A DNA stretch of 64,000 nucleotides from an uncultured Subdoligranulum sp. GTDB taxonomy: Bacteria; Bacillota; Clostridia; Oscillospirales; Ruminococcaceae. Numbering within the stretch: position 1 is the first letter of the stretch; the number at the start of each line of letters is the position of its first letter. A model generated the notes under the pieces. It did no database searches, was not told where the DNA came from, and saw nothing but the letters and a program-made list of their open reading frames with translations. A program made the position numbers and the translations under genes. The stretch covers positions 1 to 64,000 of the forward strand of contig UQZO01000009.1 in assembly GCA_900545545.1 (NCBI GenBank). Reading direction: 5' to 3'. Shown here piece by piece: positions 24,561-32,848 of the stretch.

Positions 24561-24895
24561 ATGCTGAAGAATACAAAAGAATTACACCGTCGAGACCTGT
24601 ACCTGAACCGTCTGATTGCATTTCAGGATACCGAGCCGGTAAAATCATCTCAGGCATCCGCCGCTGCGGGAAATCCAGTCTGCTAAAACTGATGGCGCTG
24701 CATTTGCGTCAGTCGGGTATTACAGATGACCAGATTATTGGATCCTGCGGCTGGGGCAATGGCGAATGGCGCAGCTGGAAATCCCGCTGAAACGACTATG
24801 GTGCCAATCTGGCCTGTGACAGCGTGATCTGTAACGAGGCTCCGGACGATGACTCTCTGGCGGTTTGCCGCGAGCTGGGCGCGTTGCTGGCCTGA
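24561..24895 (+). pseudogene. Frameshifted AAA_14-type ATPase fragment fused to another gene's tail
   Basis: ATG 24561, behind AGGAGGTGAG, encodes LHRRDLYLNRLIAFQDTEPV. A one-base deletion in the A-run at 24641-24644 then shifts the frame; the other phase continues with IISGIRRCGKSSLLKLM, a Walker A P-loop closely like LTGVRRCGKSTILKMI in the intact ATPase at 32849-34060. It stops at TGA 24788-24790. The same phase then resumes as an unrelated tail (DYGANLACDSVICNEAPDDD.., to 24895). The product would be inactive. Confidence 0.75.
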
Positions 24896-24907
24896 CAAAA
24901 ACACCGT

Positions 24908-24939
24908 AGAAGGCAGGAGGCGCTCGTCTCCTGCCTTCT
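24908..24939 (+). terminator. Stem-loop after the pseudogene
   Basis: A 12-bp perfect stem (24908-24919 with 24928-24939) with only a short T-poor tail; it probably ends transcripts from both sides of this convergent junction. Confidence 0.55.
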
Positions 24940-24990
24940 CTCTGCATCCCCAGTCAGCATACACGCTGTTTGCCTTGTCTCTTTTATAGT

Positions 24991-25713
24991 TCAGATATCA
25001 GATAGCATCCGTAGAAGTTCATTTGTATTGCGGAGAAACTGACCGTGGAATGGCCCGTGTATGTCATACTGAAGATAGCAAAGATTCTTCATATGAGTCC
25101 AAACCGTCAGCCGTTCTGGCTGACTCAGTCGGAATTCGTTTTGTCGCATCCAAATGGTGAGGCGCGGGGTGAGTCTCATCCAGTGCAGTGCATCATCGTC
25201 TTCATAGGACAAACCAAAGCCAGTAAGCCATTCCCGAACCGTGTGGGTCTCCTTGCGGGAACCGCACGTCACGGGCTGGCAGAAATAGATCAGTTCCCCC
25301 TTGGTCGTGAGATAAGCACGTCCCAGTGGAAACAGTGCGCATACAGTAGGTTTGGCTTGATGAACCTTACAGCCTCCCGACCCTAGAAAAGGGCAGGTGC
25401 TGCGGTAAGTTTTAGGTTTCAGACGTATGATAGGCAGTCTGGAATCGGGCCCGATATAGCATTCGCAATATTGCTCCACAATTTGATGGGGCGTGGAATT
25501 GAAAAAAGAAGCAATGCGAAACAGGTCTCCCGGATTGAGAAGGATATCATCCCGGCTTCGGCAACACCGACCGCATCGGTCACATGAAAATGAAAAAGTG
25601 TCATCAGGGCCGAGTGCGGATTTTTCCAACTCTTTGCAGAGTATCTCTGCATCGTTTGCACGAATATCCACTGTACTCTCCTTACATAATGAGGGGCGGG
25701 TGACAATTGCCAT
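24991..25713 (-). CDS. YkgJ-family cysteine-cluster protein
   Basis: A 240-residue protein of the YkgJ (UPF0153) cysteine-cluster family. The N-terminal FSCDRCGRCCRSRDDILL (about residue 43) has the CxxCxxCC cluster, with further cysteines in CPFLGSGGCKVHQAKPTVCALFPLG (about 107-131). These are expected to bind a metal or Fe-S centre; members are annotated as Fe-S oxidoreductases without a firm function. It ends the leftward recombination operon, 19 bp after the CHC2 gene. The ribosome site is weak (GGGGCGG). Confidence 0.75.
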   Translation of the reverse strand: MAIVTRPSLCKESTVDIRANDAEILCKELEKSALGPDDTFSFSCDRCGRCCRSRDDILLNPGDLFRIASFFNSTPHQIVEQYCECYIGPDSRLPIIRLKPKTYRSTCPFLGSGGCKVHQAKPTVCALFPLGRAYLTTKGELIYFCQPVTCGSRKETHTVREWLTGFGLSYEDDDALHWMRLTPRLTIWMRQNEFRLSQPERLTVWTHMKNLCYLQYDIHGPFHGQFLRNTNELLRMLSDI

Positions 25714-25732
25714 CCGCCCCTGATTGTTAGTA

Positions 25733-26812
25733 TTATGATTTTTTTTGTTTGCTCAATAGGTAGTCGTCGATTCCTTTATATTGTGGATTCCAACGTATCT
25801 GGCGGACATCAAAGCCCATACTTTTCGCCAGATGCAACACCTTGGCAGTGCCACTGGCTACATGAGGATTCTGCAGCTTGTCCATGTCGAACGCCTCACA
25901 GACGGTGCGGCATCCGAACCGCTTGAGCAGTGCCAGAGAGTCCGGCAGACTGTTGAGCTGATTGGCGCCGGCTACAGCCAGAAAACTGTGCCCGGAAAGG
26001 CAGTGGGCAACCGTCGCTTTCAGTGGCCCTTCTGTGATCCAGACGGTGTCCGCGGCCGGATCTCCCACAAAGTGAACCGGGGAGCCGGAAGTCACGCCGC
26101 CATTTCGCTCTGCACTGGAAAGCCATATGTATTTGCCACCCTGTTTCCCAGGATGATCCATGCGGATCTGACAACCCTGCAGCAGACCGTCTACCGAAAT
26201 GACGGGGACAAAGTATCCGGTACGCCGAGGGCTGCAGGCCAGGGTCCAGTCCTTCTGCTCGTCCTGATAAAAGCCAGGAACGCCTTCCAGGCGACACCCC
26301 ATCTGCAGCAACTGCCCTGTGAGTGCGCGATACCCGAAGGCCGGTACACTGCGGTACAGATATTGCTCGATTTGGTCATCGTTCAGCCCTCGTCTGTGCA
26401 GATCGCTGCGGTGGCTTTCAGCCAGCGGCAGCATGGCCAACAAAGTGCGGAAAGTCTGATCGATGGCTTGCGCATCGGCTCTGGATGCTTCCCGCGGCAA
26501 TTCTTTGGGAGATGCAATGGGGGTGGGAGCAATCCGTGGCGTTTCGTGGCGGCAGACGATGGAAAAAATCTCTGCATTGGCCTGCGTGTTGGAAACACCA
26601 AAGAATTTGGCATACAGTTCCACCATGCCTCCGTGAGTACGGCAACGATTACAGTTAAATACCTGTTTTTCAAAGTTGATATTCAGCTTTCCTTTTGTAT
26701 CTCCGCAGAAAGGGCAATCTGCGTCAATGGATACTGCCCGGCGGCGCCGAATGTGCAGTGGCAGCAATGCGGCCACATCCCGCATGGTGTAGGGAAAGTC
26801 ATGTTGGCTCAC
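25733..26812 (-). CDS. CHC2 zinc-finger / toprim-like primase protein
   Basis: A 359-residue protein with a DnaG-type N-terminal zinc ribbon, CPFCGDTKGKLNINFEKQVFNCNRCRTHGG (cysteines near residues 33, 36, 54, 57), followed by a region with WITEGPLKATVAHCL (about 255) and CEAFDMDKLQNPHV (about 310) that matches the DUF3854/toprim-like metal-binding core. It is likely to prime or assist element DNA replication after transfer. It starts at GTG 26812 behind AAAGGAG. No helicase domain is present, so it would work with host or RecD2 helicase. Confidence 0.8.
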   Translation of the reverse strand: MSQHDFPYTMRDVAALLPLHIRRRRAVSIDADCPFCGDTKGKLNINFEKQVFNCNRCRTHGGMVELYAKFFGVSNTQANAEIFSIVCRHETPRIAPTPIASPKELPREASRADAQAIDQTFRTLLAMLPLAESHRSDLHRRGLNDDQIEQYLYRSVPAFGYRALTGQLLQMGCRLEGVPGFYQDEQKDWTLACSPRRTGYFVPVISVDGLLQGCQIRMDHPGKQGGKYIWLSSAERNGGVTSGSPVHFVGDPAADTVWITEGPLKATVAHCLSGHSFLAVAGANQLNSLPDSLALLKRFGCRTVCEAFDMDKLQNPHVASGTAKVLHLAKSMGFDVRQIRWNPQYKGIDDYLLSKQKKS

Positions 26813-26836
26813 AGCCGACCACTCCTTTGGCCGGCA

Positions 26837-27589
26837 TCAGGCAGCGGCCCGATCCAGCAGATATTTGGCTGCAGCGCGCAGCAGGTTATTATTGCCTTTA
26901 TAGCTGTCAACATACCAACGCAGGCTGGCCGGTTTGGTCAGGGCAAGTTGTCCAAGCGTTTGTCCGCGGTAGCATCCACAGTCAATCTGGACGGCCTTGG
27001 CCTTGTCCAAAGTCATGGCGGCGTAAGCCTGCTCAAAACTCATGGCAGGAGTCAGCTCGGGCTGCGGTGCGGCCGGGGCCGTTGATGGAGTGTCGGAAGC
27101 CGCGGCGTGCGAAGGGCCTGCCACCGGAGCGGGAACGTCGATGGGGGCGTCTGCCAGGCTCTGGTCCGCCGGCTCAGTCACGTCACAGTCACTGAACTGG
27201 GAGCCGAAGCCGGCTTCCGCCAGGGCACGACCCACCGCAGCGGTCTCGGCGCTTTCCACGTAGCTCTCGCCGAACTTGTCGCCGGCTTTGAAAAAGCGCT
27301 GGGCCGTTCCGCTTCCGACATATTGATCCTCGGGGTCATCCTTGTTCAGATATACCCGTGCCTCACAGATGGCAATTTCCGTGTTCAGCGTGTGGAAGAT
27401 CTTCTTGATCTTACCCAAGGGGTACTTGAGACGGAACCACAGCTTACGGTATTTGACATCCAGATAAAGCCCTTGTCCATCTTCTGTGGAGGTGGTGCGC
27501 ATATAGCGTTTGGGGTCGAAGCCATCCACATGGTTCAGTTCGGCAACGGCAGGGTTTTGGTCGTACATGGGGGTATGAGTAGCATTCAT
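26837..27589 (-). CDS. Single-strand annealing protein-like, with ExoX-like C-terminus
   Basis: A 250-residue protein. The N-terminal 125 residues contain YVESAETAAVGRALAEAGFGSQF (about 100-122), a signature of ERF/Rad52-like phage annealing proteins. A proline/alanine linker (about 130-175) leads to a C-terminal module, YRGQTLGQLALTKPASLRWYVDSYKGNN, resembling the small ExoX-like C-terminal domain. It lies next to RecD2 and one gene from a YqaJ exonuclease, as annealing proteins usually do. No catalytic exonuclease motif is present. AGAGGTG precedes ATG 27589. Confidence 0.65.
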   Translation of the reverse strand: MNATHTPMYDQNPAVAELNHVDGFDPKRYMRTTSTEDGQGLYLDVKYRKLWFRLKYPLGKIKKIFHTLNTEIAICEARVYLNKDDPEDQYVGSGTAQRFFKAGDKFGESYVESAETAAVGRALAEAGFGSQFSDCDVTEPADQSLADAPIDVPAPVAGPSHAAASDTPSTAPAAPQPELTPAMSFEQAYAAMTLDKAKAVQIDCGCYRGQTLGQLALTKPASLRWYVDSYKGNNNLLRAAAKYLLDRAAA

Positions 27590-27591
27590 GG

Positions 27592-29856
27592 TTATGACAC
27601 CTCTTTCGTATTGGTTGTGCCTGCCTTCTTGGGGCGGGCCGGCATAAGGGTACTATCTTTCTTATAAGAAAATAGCGCTGACAAACGATTTGCCAACATG
27701 GAATTTCGACGGTCGCTGCCGTCACGATGGATGGCCATGTACAAAGCCTTTTTCTGCCCGACCAGAATCACCCGTTTCTTGGCGCGGGTAATGGCGGTGT
27801 AGATCAAGTTGCGGCTGAGCAGCTTGTAGAAGCTCTGCAGCATAGGAAGGATGACCACGGCATATTCGGCACCCTGACTTTTGTGAATCGTCAGAGCATA
27901 AGCAAGCTGGATGAATTCCATCTCGCTCTCGCCATACTGCACGCTTCGGCCATCGCCAAAGTCAATTGTGACGGATAACTCATCATCTTCGTTTTTGCAG
28001 ATGGATTGGATCGTGCCGGTATCTCCGTTGCTGATTTCGCCGTGATTCTTGGTCTGTACGACCCGATCTCCTTCCCGGAAAACCGTTTCGCCCTGGGACC
28101 ATTCATTCACGCAGAATCGAGAGGGATTGACCTTGTCGCGGAGGGCAAGGTTCAAGCTTTTGACGCTCGCATCGCCACGGGAGGCAAAGGGGGACAAAAC
28201 CTGAACATGGTCTATGCCTTCACGAGCAATTTCGTCCAGATAGAGTCTCTGAACCATTGCGGCAGCGGCAGCTTCATCTGCGCAGGCCAGGAACTGGAAA
28301 TCAGGCCCTTCCAAAAGGGTCGCCCGGTTTTGCTGAATCAGCTGGGCGTTCAAAGCAATGCGGCTGGTGCCACTTTGCCGGAATACCGTATCCAGACGTG
28401 TGACAGGCAAAACACCAGAGCAGATCAGGTCACGGAAAACGTTGCCGGGGCCGACGCTTGGCAGCTGATCAGCATCACCTACCAGAAGTACTTTGGTGCC
28501 GGGGCGGATGCGTTGGAAAAGCTCCTCGGCCAACAGGATATCGACCATAGAAGTTTCATCCACGACCACAAAATCGGCGGCAAGGGGAACCAACCCTTTC
28601 GTGTGATAAGCACTGCCTTCGCTTTTGGCAATCAGCCCCAAAGCGCTGTGCAGAGTCCCGGCGGGCAAACCGGTGCTCTGCATCATACGGCGAGCCGCAC
28701 GCCCGGTGGGAGCCGCTTGCAAAATGCGCCCGCCCACCAGCTTTTGGTACACATCCAGAATCACCTTCAGGACAGTTGTTTTTCCGGTGCCGGGACCGCC
28801 CGTAAGAAGGGAGAGCGGCTGTGTCATGCAGTTGCGTACGGCTTCACATTGGCGGGCGGAAAGCATCAGCCCGAGTTCTTTCTGGCTTTGTTCCACTACG
28901 GCTTCCAAATGGGAAAATGCCTGTACCGGTTGTTTGGCAAGACTGGCAATTGCTTGCGCAGTGCGGTTCTCAGCTTCAAATAGCCGGCGCCGGTAAATCG
29001 CACCTTCATTGGCGATCAATTCCCGCCGCATGGAAAGTTCGTAAATCTGTGCAGCAATAAGGCTGTCCGGTACGGCTGAATCAGGATTGCTTCCCTTCAG
29101 AAGCCAGCTTGCCTGTCGACAAAGATCCTCTTGAGAGAGAAACACGTGACCTGCATGGCTGGCTTCATCCAACGCATAGAGAATGGCGCCCTGAATCCGC
29201 TGCGGATCGTCCGGTGCACAATGCATCCGCCGGGCAATCTCATCCACGGTCTTGAAACCAAATCCACGAATCCTGCAAAGGGAAAAGGGACTTTTGCGCA
29301 GAATCTGGACGGAGTTGCTTCCGAAATATTCCCGGATCTGCATACATTTGTGGATGTTGATGCCGAAGGGAGCCAGAAAACTCACAATCTCCCGCAGGGC
29401 GCGGCTGTTCCGATAGGTGGCAGTGATGCGCTCCAGCTTCTTGGCGGAGATCCCTTTGACCTGCAGCAGACGTTCCGGCGTCTTTTCCAGCACCTGAAGC
29501 GTATCCAGACCGAATGCGTCCACCAGCTGGCGGGCCGTTTTCGGGCCAATGCCTTTGATCAGTCCGGAGGAAAGGTACCCAAGGATGCCGGCTTCTGTGG
29601 TAGGCAGAATCTCCCGGTAGGAAAGAACAGATAGCTGTGGGCCATAACGGCTTTTCTCCCACTGCCCCTGCAATTCCACCTGAACTGTAGATGTTTCGGG
29701 CAAAAGACAGCCTGTGGCGGTAAAATGAATCTTTCCGTCATGGTAATAGGAGCTGCGGGCGGCTACCGGAACCGTTTCGTCTTTGGTCTGGAAACTGCAG
29801 ATGCAGTATCCGCTGCTTTCGTCCTTGAAGATGGTTTTCTCATAGGTGGCAATCAT
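27592..29856 (-). CDS. recD2: RecD2-like SF1B DNA helicase
   Basis: A 754-residue helicase. N-terminal OB-like and helix-hairpin-helix segments (LIKGIGPKTARQLV about 100; LLQVKGISAKKLERI about 131) precede the motor: Walker A GGPGTGKTTVLKV (about 352), Walker B VVDETSMVD (about 423), GDADQLPSVGPG (about 453) and motif VI YTAITRAKKRVILVG (about 696). It unwinds DNA 5' to 3'. ATG 29856 is preferred to ATG 29871, since the latter contains the GGAGGTGAT ribosome site of the former. The start overlaps the upstream gene by 4 bp. Confidence 0.92.
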   Translation of the reverse strand: MIATYEKTIFKDESSGYCICSFQTKDETVPVAARSSYYHDGKIHFTATGCLLPETSTVQVELQGQWEKSRYGPQLSVLSYREILPTTEAGILGYLSSGLIKGIGPKTARQLVDAFGLDTLQVLEKTPERLLQVKGISAKKLERITATYRNSRALREIVSFLAPFGINIHKCMQIREYFGSNSVQILRKSPFSLCRIRGFGFKTVDEIARRMHCAPDDPQRIQGAILYALDEASHAGHVFLSQEDLCRQASWLLKGSNPDSAVPDSLIAAQIYELSMRRELIANEGAIYRRRLFEAENRTAQAIASLAKQPVQAFSHLEAVVEQSQKELGLMLSARQCEAVRNCMTQPLSLLTGGPGTGKTTVLKVILDVYQKLVGGRILQAAPTGRAARRMMQSTGLPAGTLHSALGLIAKSEGSAYHTKGLVPLAADFVVVDETSMVDILLAEELFQRIRPGTKVLLVGDADQLPSVGPGNVFRDLICSGVLPVTRLDTVFRQSGTSRIALNAQLIQQNRATLLEGPDFQFLACADEAAAAAMVQRLYLDEIAREGIDHVQVLSPFASRGDASVKSLNLALRDKVNPSRFCVNEWSQGETVFREGDRVVQTKNHGEISNGDTGTIQSICKNEDDELSVTIDFGDGRSVQYGESEMEFIQLAYALTIHKSQGAEYAVVILPMLQSFYKLLSRNLIYTAITRAKKRVILVGQKKALYMAIHRDGSDRRNSMLANRLSALFSYKKDSTLMPARPKKAGTTNTKEVS

Positions 29857-30266
29857 AAGATCACCTCCCATCCAAGTCCTCGTTGCGTGATGAATCTGTG
29901 TACGGCGGTTTCGTTTTCGGGCTTGGCCACGATCAGCAGCCCCTTCTGAATGGCGTACAACAGCTCCTGCTGCATTTCATCAGTGACAGTGGAACCACAA
30001 ACGAGAATCGCATCACATAAGCTGATCAGTTTCTCCCGGAATTGGAGTGACAGCCCAAATTGAATGGGGTCATCAAGATCCAGCAGATAGGGCAGATATG
30101 CTTGCGGTGATAAGGCTTGGCAGCCATATTCCTCCATGGCGTCTATGGCGAATTGCTCTGCACGCTTTTGGTTGTCGTACACGATGAAATCATCACAGGC
30201 GCGCATAGGTGCACAGATGTAGACCTTTTGAGAGCAAAGCAGTTCCTGGCGTGTTTTGACATTCAT
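29853..30266 (-). CDS. Nucleoside deoxyribosyltransferase/DUF4406-like protein
   Basis: A 137-residue protein with a Rossmann-like layout: VYICAPMRACDDFIVYDNQKRAEQF at residue 15, a central SLCDAILVCGSTVTDEMQQEL (about 81-101), and an ending GLLIVAKPENE. This pattern is shared by nucleoside 2-deoxyribosyltransferases and DUF4406/SLOG-like nucleotide-binding proteins. It overlaps its neighbours on both sides by 4 bp, so it is translated as part of the recombination operon. The substrate is unknown; a nucleotide-sensing or salvage role is inferred. Confidence 0.65.
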   Translation of the reverse strand: MNVKTRQELLCSQKVYICAPMRACDDFIVYDNQKRAEQFAIDAMEEYGCQALSPQAYLPYLLDLDDPIQFGLSLQFREKLISLCDAILVCGSTVTDEMQQELLYAIQKGLLIVAKPENETAVHRFITQRGLGWEVIL

Positions 30267-31306
30267 GTTTTTTTCTCCTCCTTTGTTTTCACGGTGCAGG
30301 AACGGCTTTCACTTACAGACACAAAGGCGTCATATACCGCAGGGTATTCGAGCTTGAGCCGTTCCAGATCCTCTTTTTTAATGGTGTGACGGTAACGGGA
30401 CGCATAGCTGACAGTGTACACGACACCATCTGCGGTCAGCGTGGCCCGTTCGGCGGTGCCCATAGCATCCAGTATGGAAGCGGCCGCTTCTTTGATCCGG
30501 CGATCCACTTCTTTGGCCTTTTGCTCATAGTCCCGTTTCATTGCCGTCAGCTGCACATAGCGCTGCAGATCCAAGGCCAAAACAGGGGCAAGCAAAACCG
30601 TCGGCTGCTCAGGGTCAGAGGGACCGTAATGCTTGCGCAGACTGGCCAGAACCAGATCCCCGTTTTCGGTGTAGGGTGGTTCGACGCCGGCCTGCACACA
30701 GTCTTCCCAGAAATGCTGCTCGTTTTGGATCAGGTCCTCCTCCAGGTCAAGATCGCGTTCGATGTAGCGCTTGACGAAGTCCGCCTCCGAATTGGAAAAC
30801 AGGCAGGCAATCCAGACAAAGTCCAAGTTCATGACCGCCATATAGTGGCGGCATTGAAGCTCGTAGTTATAGGGAATACAGTCGTCGGCCCATTTGCCTT
30901 TATTGTTTGGGTGGGAGGTCTTGCATTCCAGAATGCCGTGTCTGCCGTCATCGGTCTCGATGAAATAGTCCACATCCGCCTGCATAAAGGGATACAGCGG
31001 ATGACGAAACATTTTCTGGATCTGGTAGACACGATAGCCGGTCTGTCTGGCAAAAATCTCTGCAACCAGCGGTTCCAGCAAATGCCCGACCTTCAGGGTG
31101 ACCCAGTTGGGCTTGTCCTGAATGGCAGGTGCGATTCCGCGCTTGTCATAGTAGAGATCACGGGTGGTACAGAAAGGAGAGCAGCCCATCACAGCAGAGC
31201 TGTCACTGCCGCCAATCCCTTTGCGCCGCCATTCCAGCCATTCCGATTCCGGCATCCCGGCGGTACTGACAACTTCCACCGGTTTGTAATCAAGATTCAG
31301 AGCCAT
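30263..31306 (-). CDS. YqaJ-type lambda exonuclease-like nuclease
   Basis: A 347-residue YqaJ viral recombinase-family protein. The PD-(D/E)XK core is visible as WRRKGIGGSDSSAVMGCSPF (about residue 25), GHLLEPLVAEIFARQTG (about 73), MQADVDYFIE (about 106) and the catalytic ILECKTSH (about 126). Such enzymes resect double-stranded ends 5' to 3' to expose single strands for an annealing protein, which is encoded two genes downstream. ATG 31306 is chosen over GTG 31315 because GTGAGGTGA sits at ribosome-site distance from it. A coiled helical C-terminus (about 245-290) follows the core. Confidence 0.88.
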   Translation of the reverse strand: MALNLDYKPVEVVSTAGMPESEWLEWRRKGIGGSDSSAVMGCSPFCTTRDLYYDKRGIAPAIQDKPNWVTLKVGHLLEPLVAEIFARQTGYRVYQIQKMFRHPLYPFMQADVDYFIETDDGRHGILECKTSHPNNKGKWADDCIPYNYELQCRHYMAVMNLDFVWIACLFSNSEADFVKRYIERDLDLEEDLIQNEQHFWEDCVQAGVEPPYTENGDLVLASLRKHYGPSDPEQPTVLLAPVLALDLQRYVQLTAMKRDYEQKAKEVDRRIKEAAASILDAMGTAERATLTADGVVYTVSYASRYRHTIKKEDLERLKLEYPAVYDAFVSVSESRSCTVKTKEEKKT

Positions 31307-31316
31307 CTTTTTCACC

Positions 31317-32471
31317 TCACCATTTCAGTTCGCCGGGCAGGTCGTAAGCCGTCCAACGCATTTTCAGAGCACGTGCCAGGATCTCTTCCATGGCGGCAAT
31401 CTTGGTGCCGGTGGCACCGTCGCGCTGCAGCAGGAAAAGAACTTCGGTCATGGCCTGATAGACACCGTGGGCGGTGTCCGGCTCGTCACCGGTTTGGGCA
31501 CGGTATTGCTCTACCACTTCCATAGCCAGGCGTTTCCCAACGCCGAGCTCCTTCAGGACTGCCTGCATGACATTGGCAGGGTAGGCCAACTCAATGTCCA
31601 ACAGTTCAGTAAGCGTGTCCAGGTTGCTCTGGTACTGGGCAAACAGTTTGACGAGGTTTTCATCGAACTGTGTCAGGTCCGCGCCGTTCTTGTGGTTTTC
31701 CCGGATGGGACTGCCCAGCGGAACAATTTTGGAGCCGGCACCTTCCAGCAGCATGGGGTAAAGGTTGGCGCCGCTGATTCCCGTATTGGAGGTGCTTAGC
31801 CGAACAGCCGGCCGAATCGAGGTCTCGTCATCCAACAGGCCGTGACGGGCCAGCGCGGTGCGATAGGTCTCGATCAGGTCGTCCTGGTCGGTAAGTTCCC
31901 AGATTGCCGTAACCATCGAATGGTCGAAGGAACCGCCGGCGAAGGTATATCCGGGAAAATGATCCGAAAGATACTGCACGGCGTGCTGGAACAATTCGGG
32001 AATTTCCAGTACAGCATAATCGTTGGCATCACCGCCGTGGACAGCTGAGATCTTGCCGTCGGAATACCACAACAGGGCGTTGCCGCGGGCAATGTTCAGA
32101 CAGCGGTTCAGAACCTCGGCCAGATGGGGTTTACTTAACTGACTGAGGGCTGAACCACTGATACGTGCACGGTCCAGAATGGTCTTGATGGCACAGCTCC
32201 GAACAGGGGTCAATTCATCCTGCGCCTTCAGTAATAAGCGCGTGTGTTCCATTGTGTCATCCAGAATCCCTTCCGTGCCAAGATGTTCATACTGGCGATG
32301 CAGGGCCTGCGTGAGCGGATCCCCTTCGTCCAATGCGATGATCTCAAGGTCATGGGCGGGGTGACGATCCCAGTGGGAACGAGACTGGATGTCTTTCAAA
32401 AAGTTCAGAAAATCGGATTCGTGCGCAAACGTCTGATGAAAAGCGTCTGCATAGGTCATGGTTGCATTCAT
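31317..32471 (-). CDS. Uncharacterised ICE protein, first gene of recombination operon
   Basis: A 384-residue soluble protein I do not recognise. It is mostly helical, with AGGSFDHSMVTAIWEL (about 190), a conserved-looking LSTSNTGISGANLYPMLLEGAGSKIVPLGSP (about 229-259) and a C-terminal helical region. It lacks nuclease, P-loop or HTH motifs. As the first gene behind the tandem-terminator leader it is co-regulated with YqaJ, RecD2 and the annealing-like protein, so a role in DNA processing is plausible. AAGGAAGG precedes ATG 32471. Confidence 0.6.
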   Translation of the reverse strand: MNATMTYADAFHQTFAHESDFLNFLKDIQSRSHWDRHPAHDLEIIALDEGDPLTQALHRQYEHLGTEGILDDTMEHTRLLLKAQDELTPVRSCAIKTILDRARISGSALSQLSKPHLAEVLNRCLNIARGNALLWYSDGKISAVHGGDANDYAVLEIPELFQHAVQYLSDHFPGYTFAGGSFDHSMVTAIWELTDQDDLIETYRTALARHGLLDDETSIRPAVRLSTSNTGISGANLYPMLLEGAGSKIVPLGSPIRENHKNGADLTQFDENLVKLFAQYQSNLDTLTELLDIELAYPANVMQAVLKELGVGKRLAMEVVEQYRAQTGDEPDTAHGVYQAMTEVLFLLQRDGATGTKIAAMEEILARALKMRWTAYDLPGELKW

Positions 32472-32541
32472 TGTTAGTTCGCCTTCCTTTTCAAAAAAAT
32501 TGTATTTCCAAAGGCCGTGCGCCTTTTGGACAAAAGAAAAA

Positions 32542-32593
32542 GCGAGAATGACTTTCAGGTACAGCAGAAGCTGTGTGAAAGGATCATTCTCGC
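32542..32593 (-). terminator. Leader terminator 2 of the recombination operon
   Basis: Read on the minus strand: GGCGAGAATGA..., a 10-bp outer stem (32542-32551 with 32584-32593), an inner CTTTCA/TGAAAG pair and an ACAGC/GCTGT tip, ending in CTTTTTCTTTTG. It lies about 70 bases before the first start codon, inside the transcript. Confidence 0.82.
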
Positions 32594-32624
32594 CGTGGAT
32601 GACGGGGAGCCCGCCAAAAGAAAA

Positions 32625-32669
32625 AGCCCTGTATCAAGATTGCCGGAAGGGCAAACTTTATACAGGGCT
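32625..32669 (-). terminator. Leader terminator 1 of the recombination operon
   Basis: A 10-bp outer stem (32625-32634 with 32660-32669), an inner TTGCC/GGGCAA stem with a 4-base tip, ending on the minus strand in CTTTTTCTTTTGG. The 13-base tail GCTTTTTCTTTTG is identical in the second leader terminator. Confidence 0.82.
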
Positions 32670-32711
32670 ACAAACTGAAATATAGGAATGTCACCGCACT
32701 GTGGCGGAATA

Positions 32712-32760
32712 CAAAAATCAATTACAAGTATAGAATACCACTATATATTGTGGGTGTCAA
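32712..32760 (-). promoter_or_regulatory. Promoter A of the recombination operon
   Basis: On the minus strand TTGACA (32760-32755), 17 bp, TATTCT (32737-32732). Downstream of the -10, TTGTAATTGATTTTTG (to 32712) is nearly identical to the same position of promoter B at 43922-43970, so the initially transcribed region is shared by the two operons. Confidence 0.7.
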
Positions 32761-32848
32761 TTCTTTCTTTGGAAGATGGAGAGGAACTTCTCTTCCGGGG
32801 GCGCTTGCGGGGGGCTGTGGGGACCAGGTGTTTTACTTTCCTTTTATG

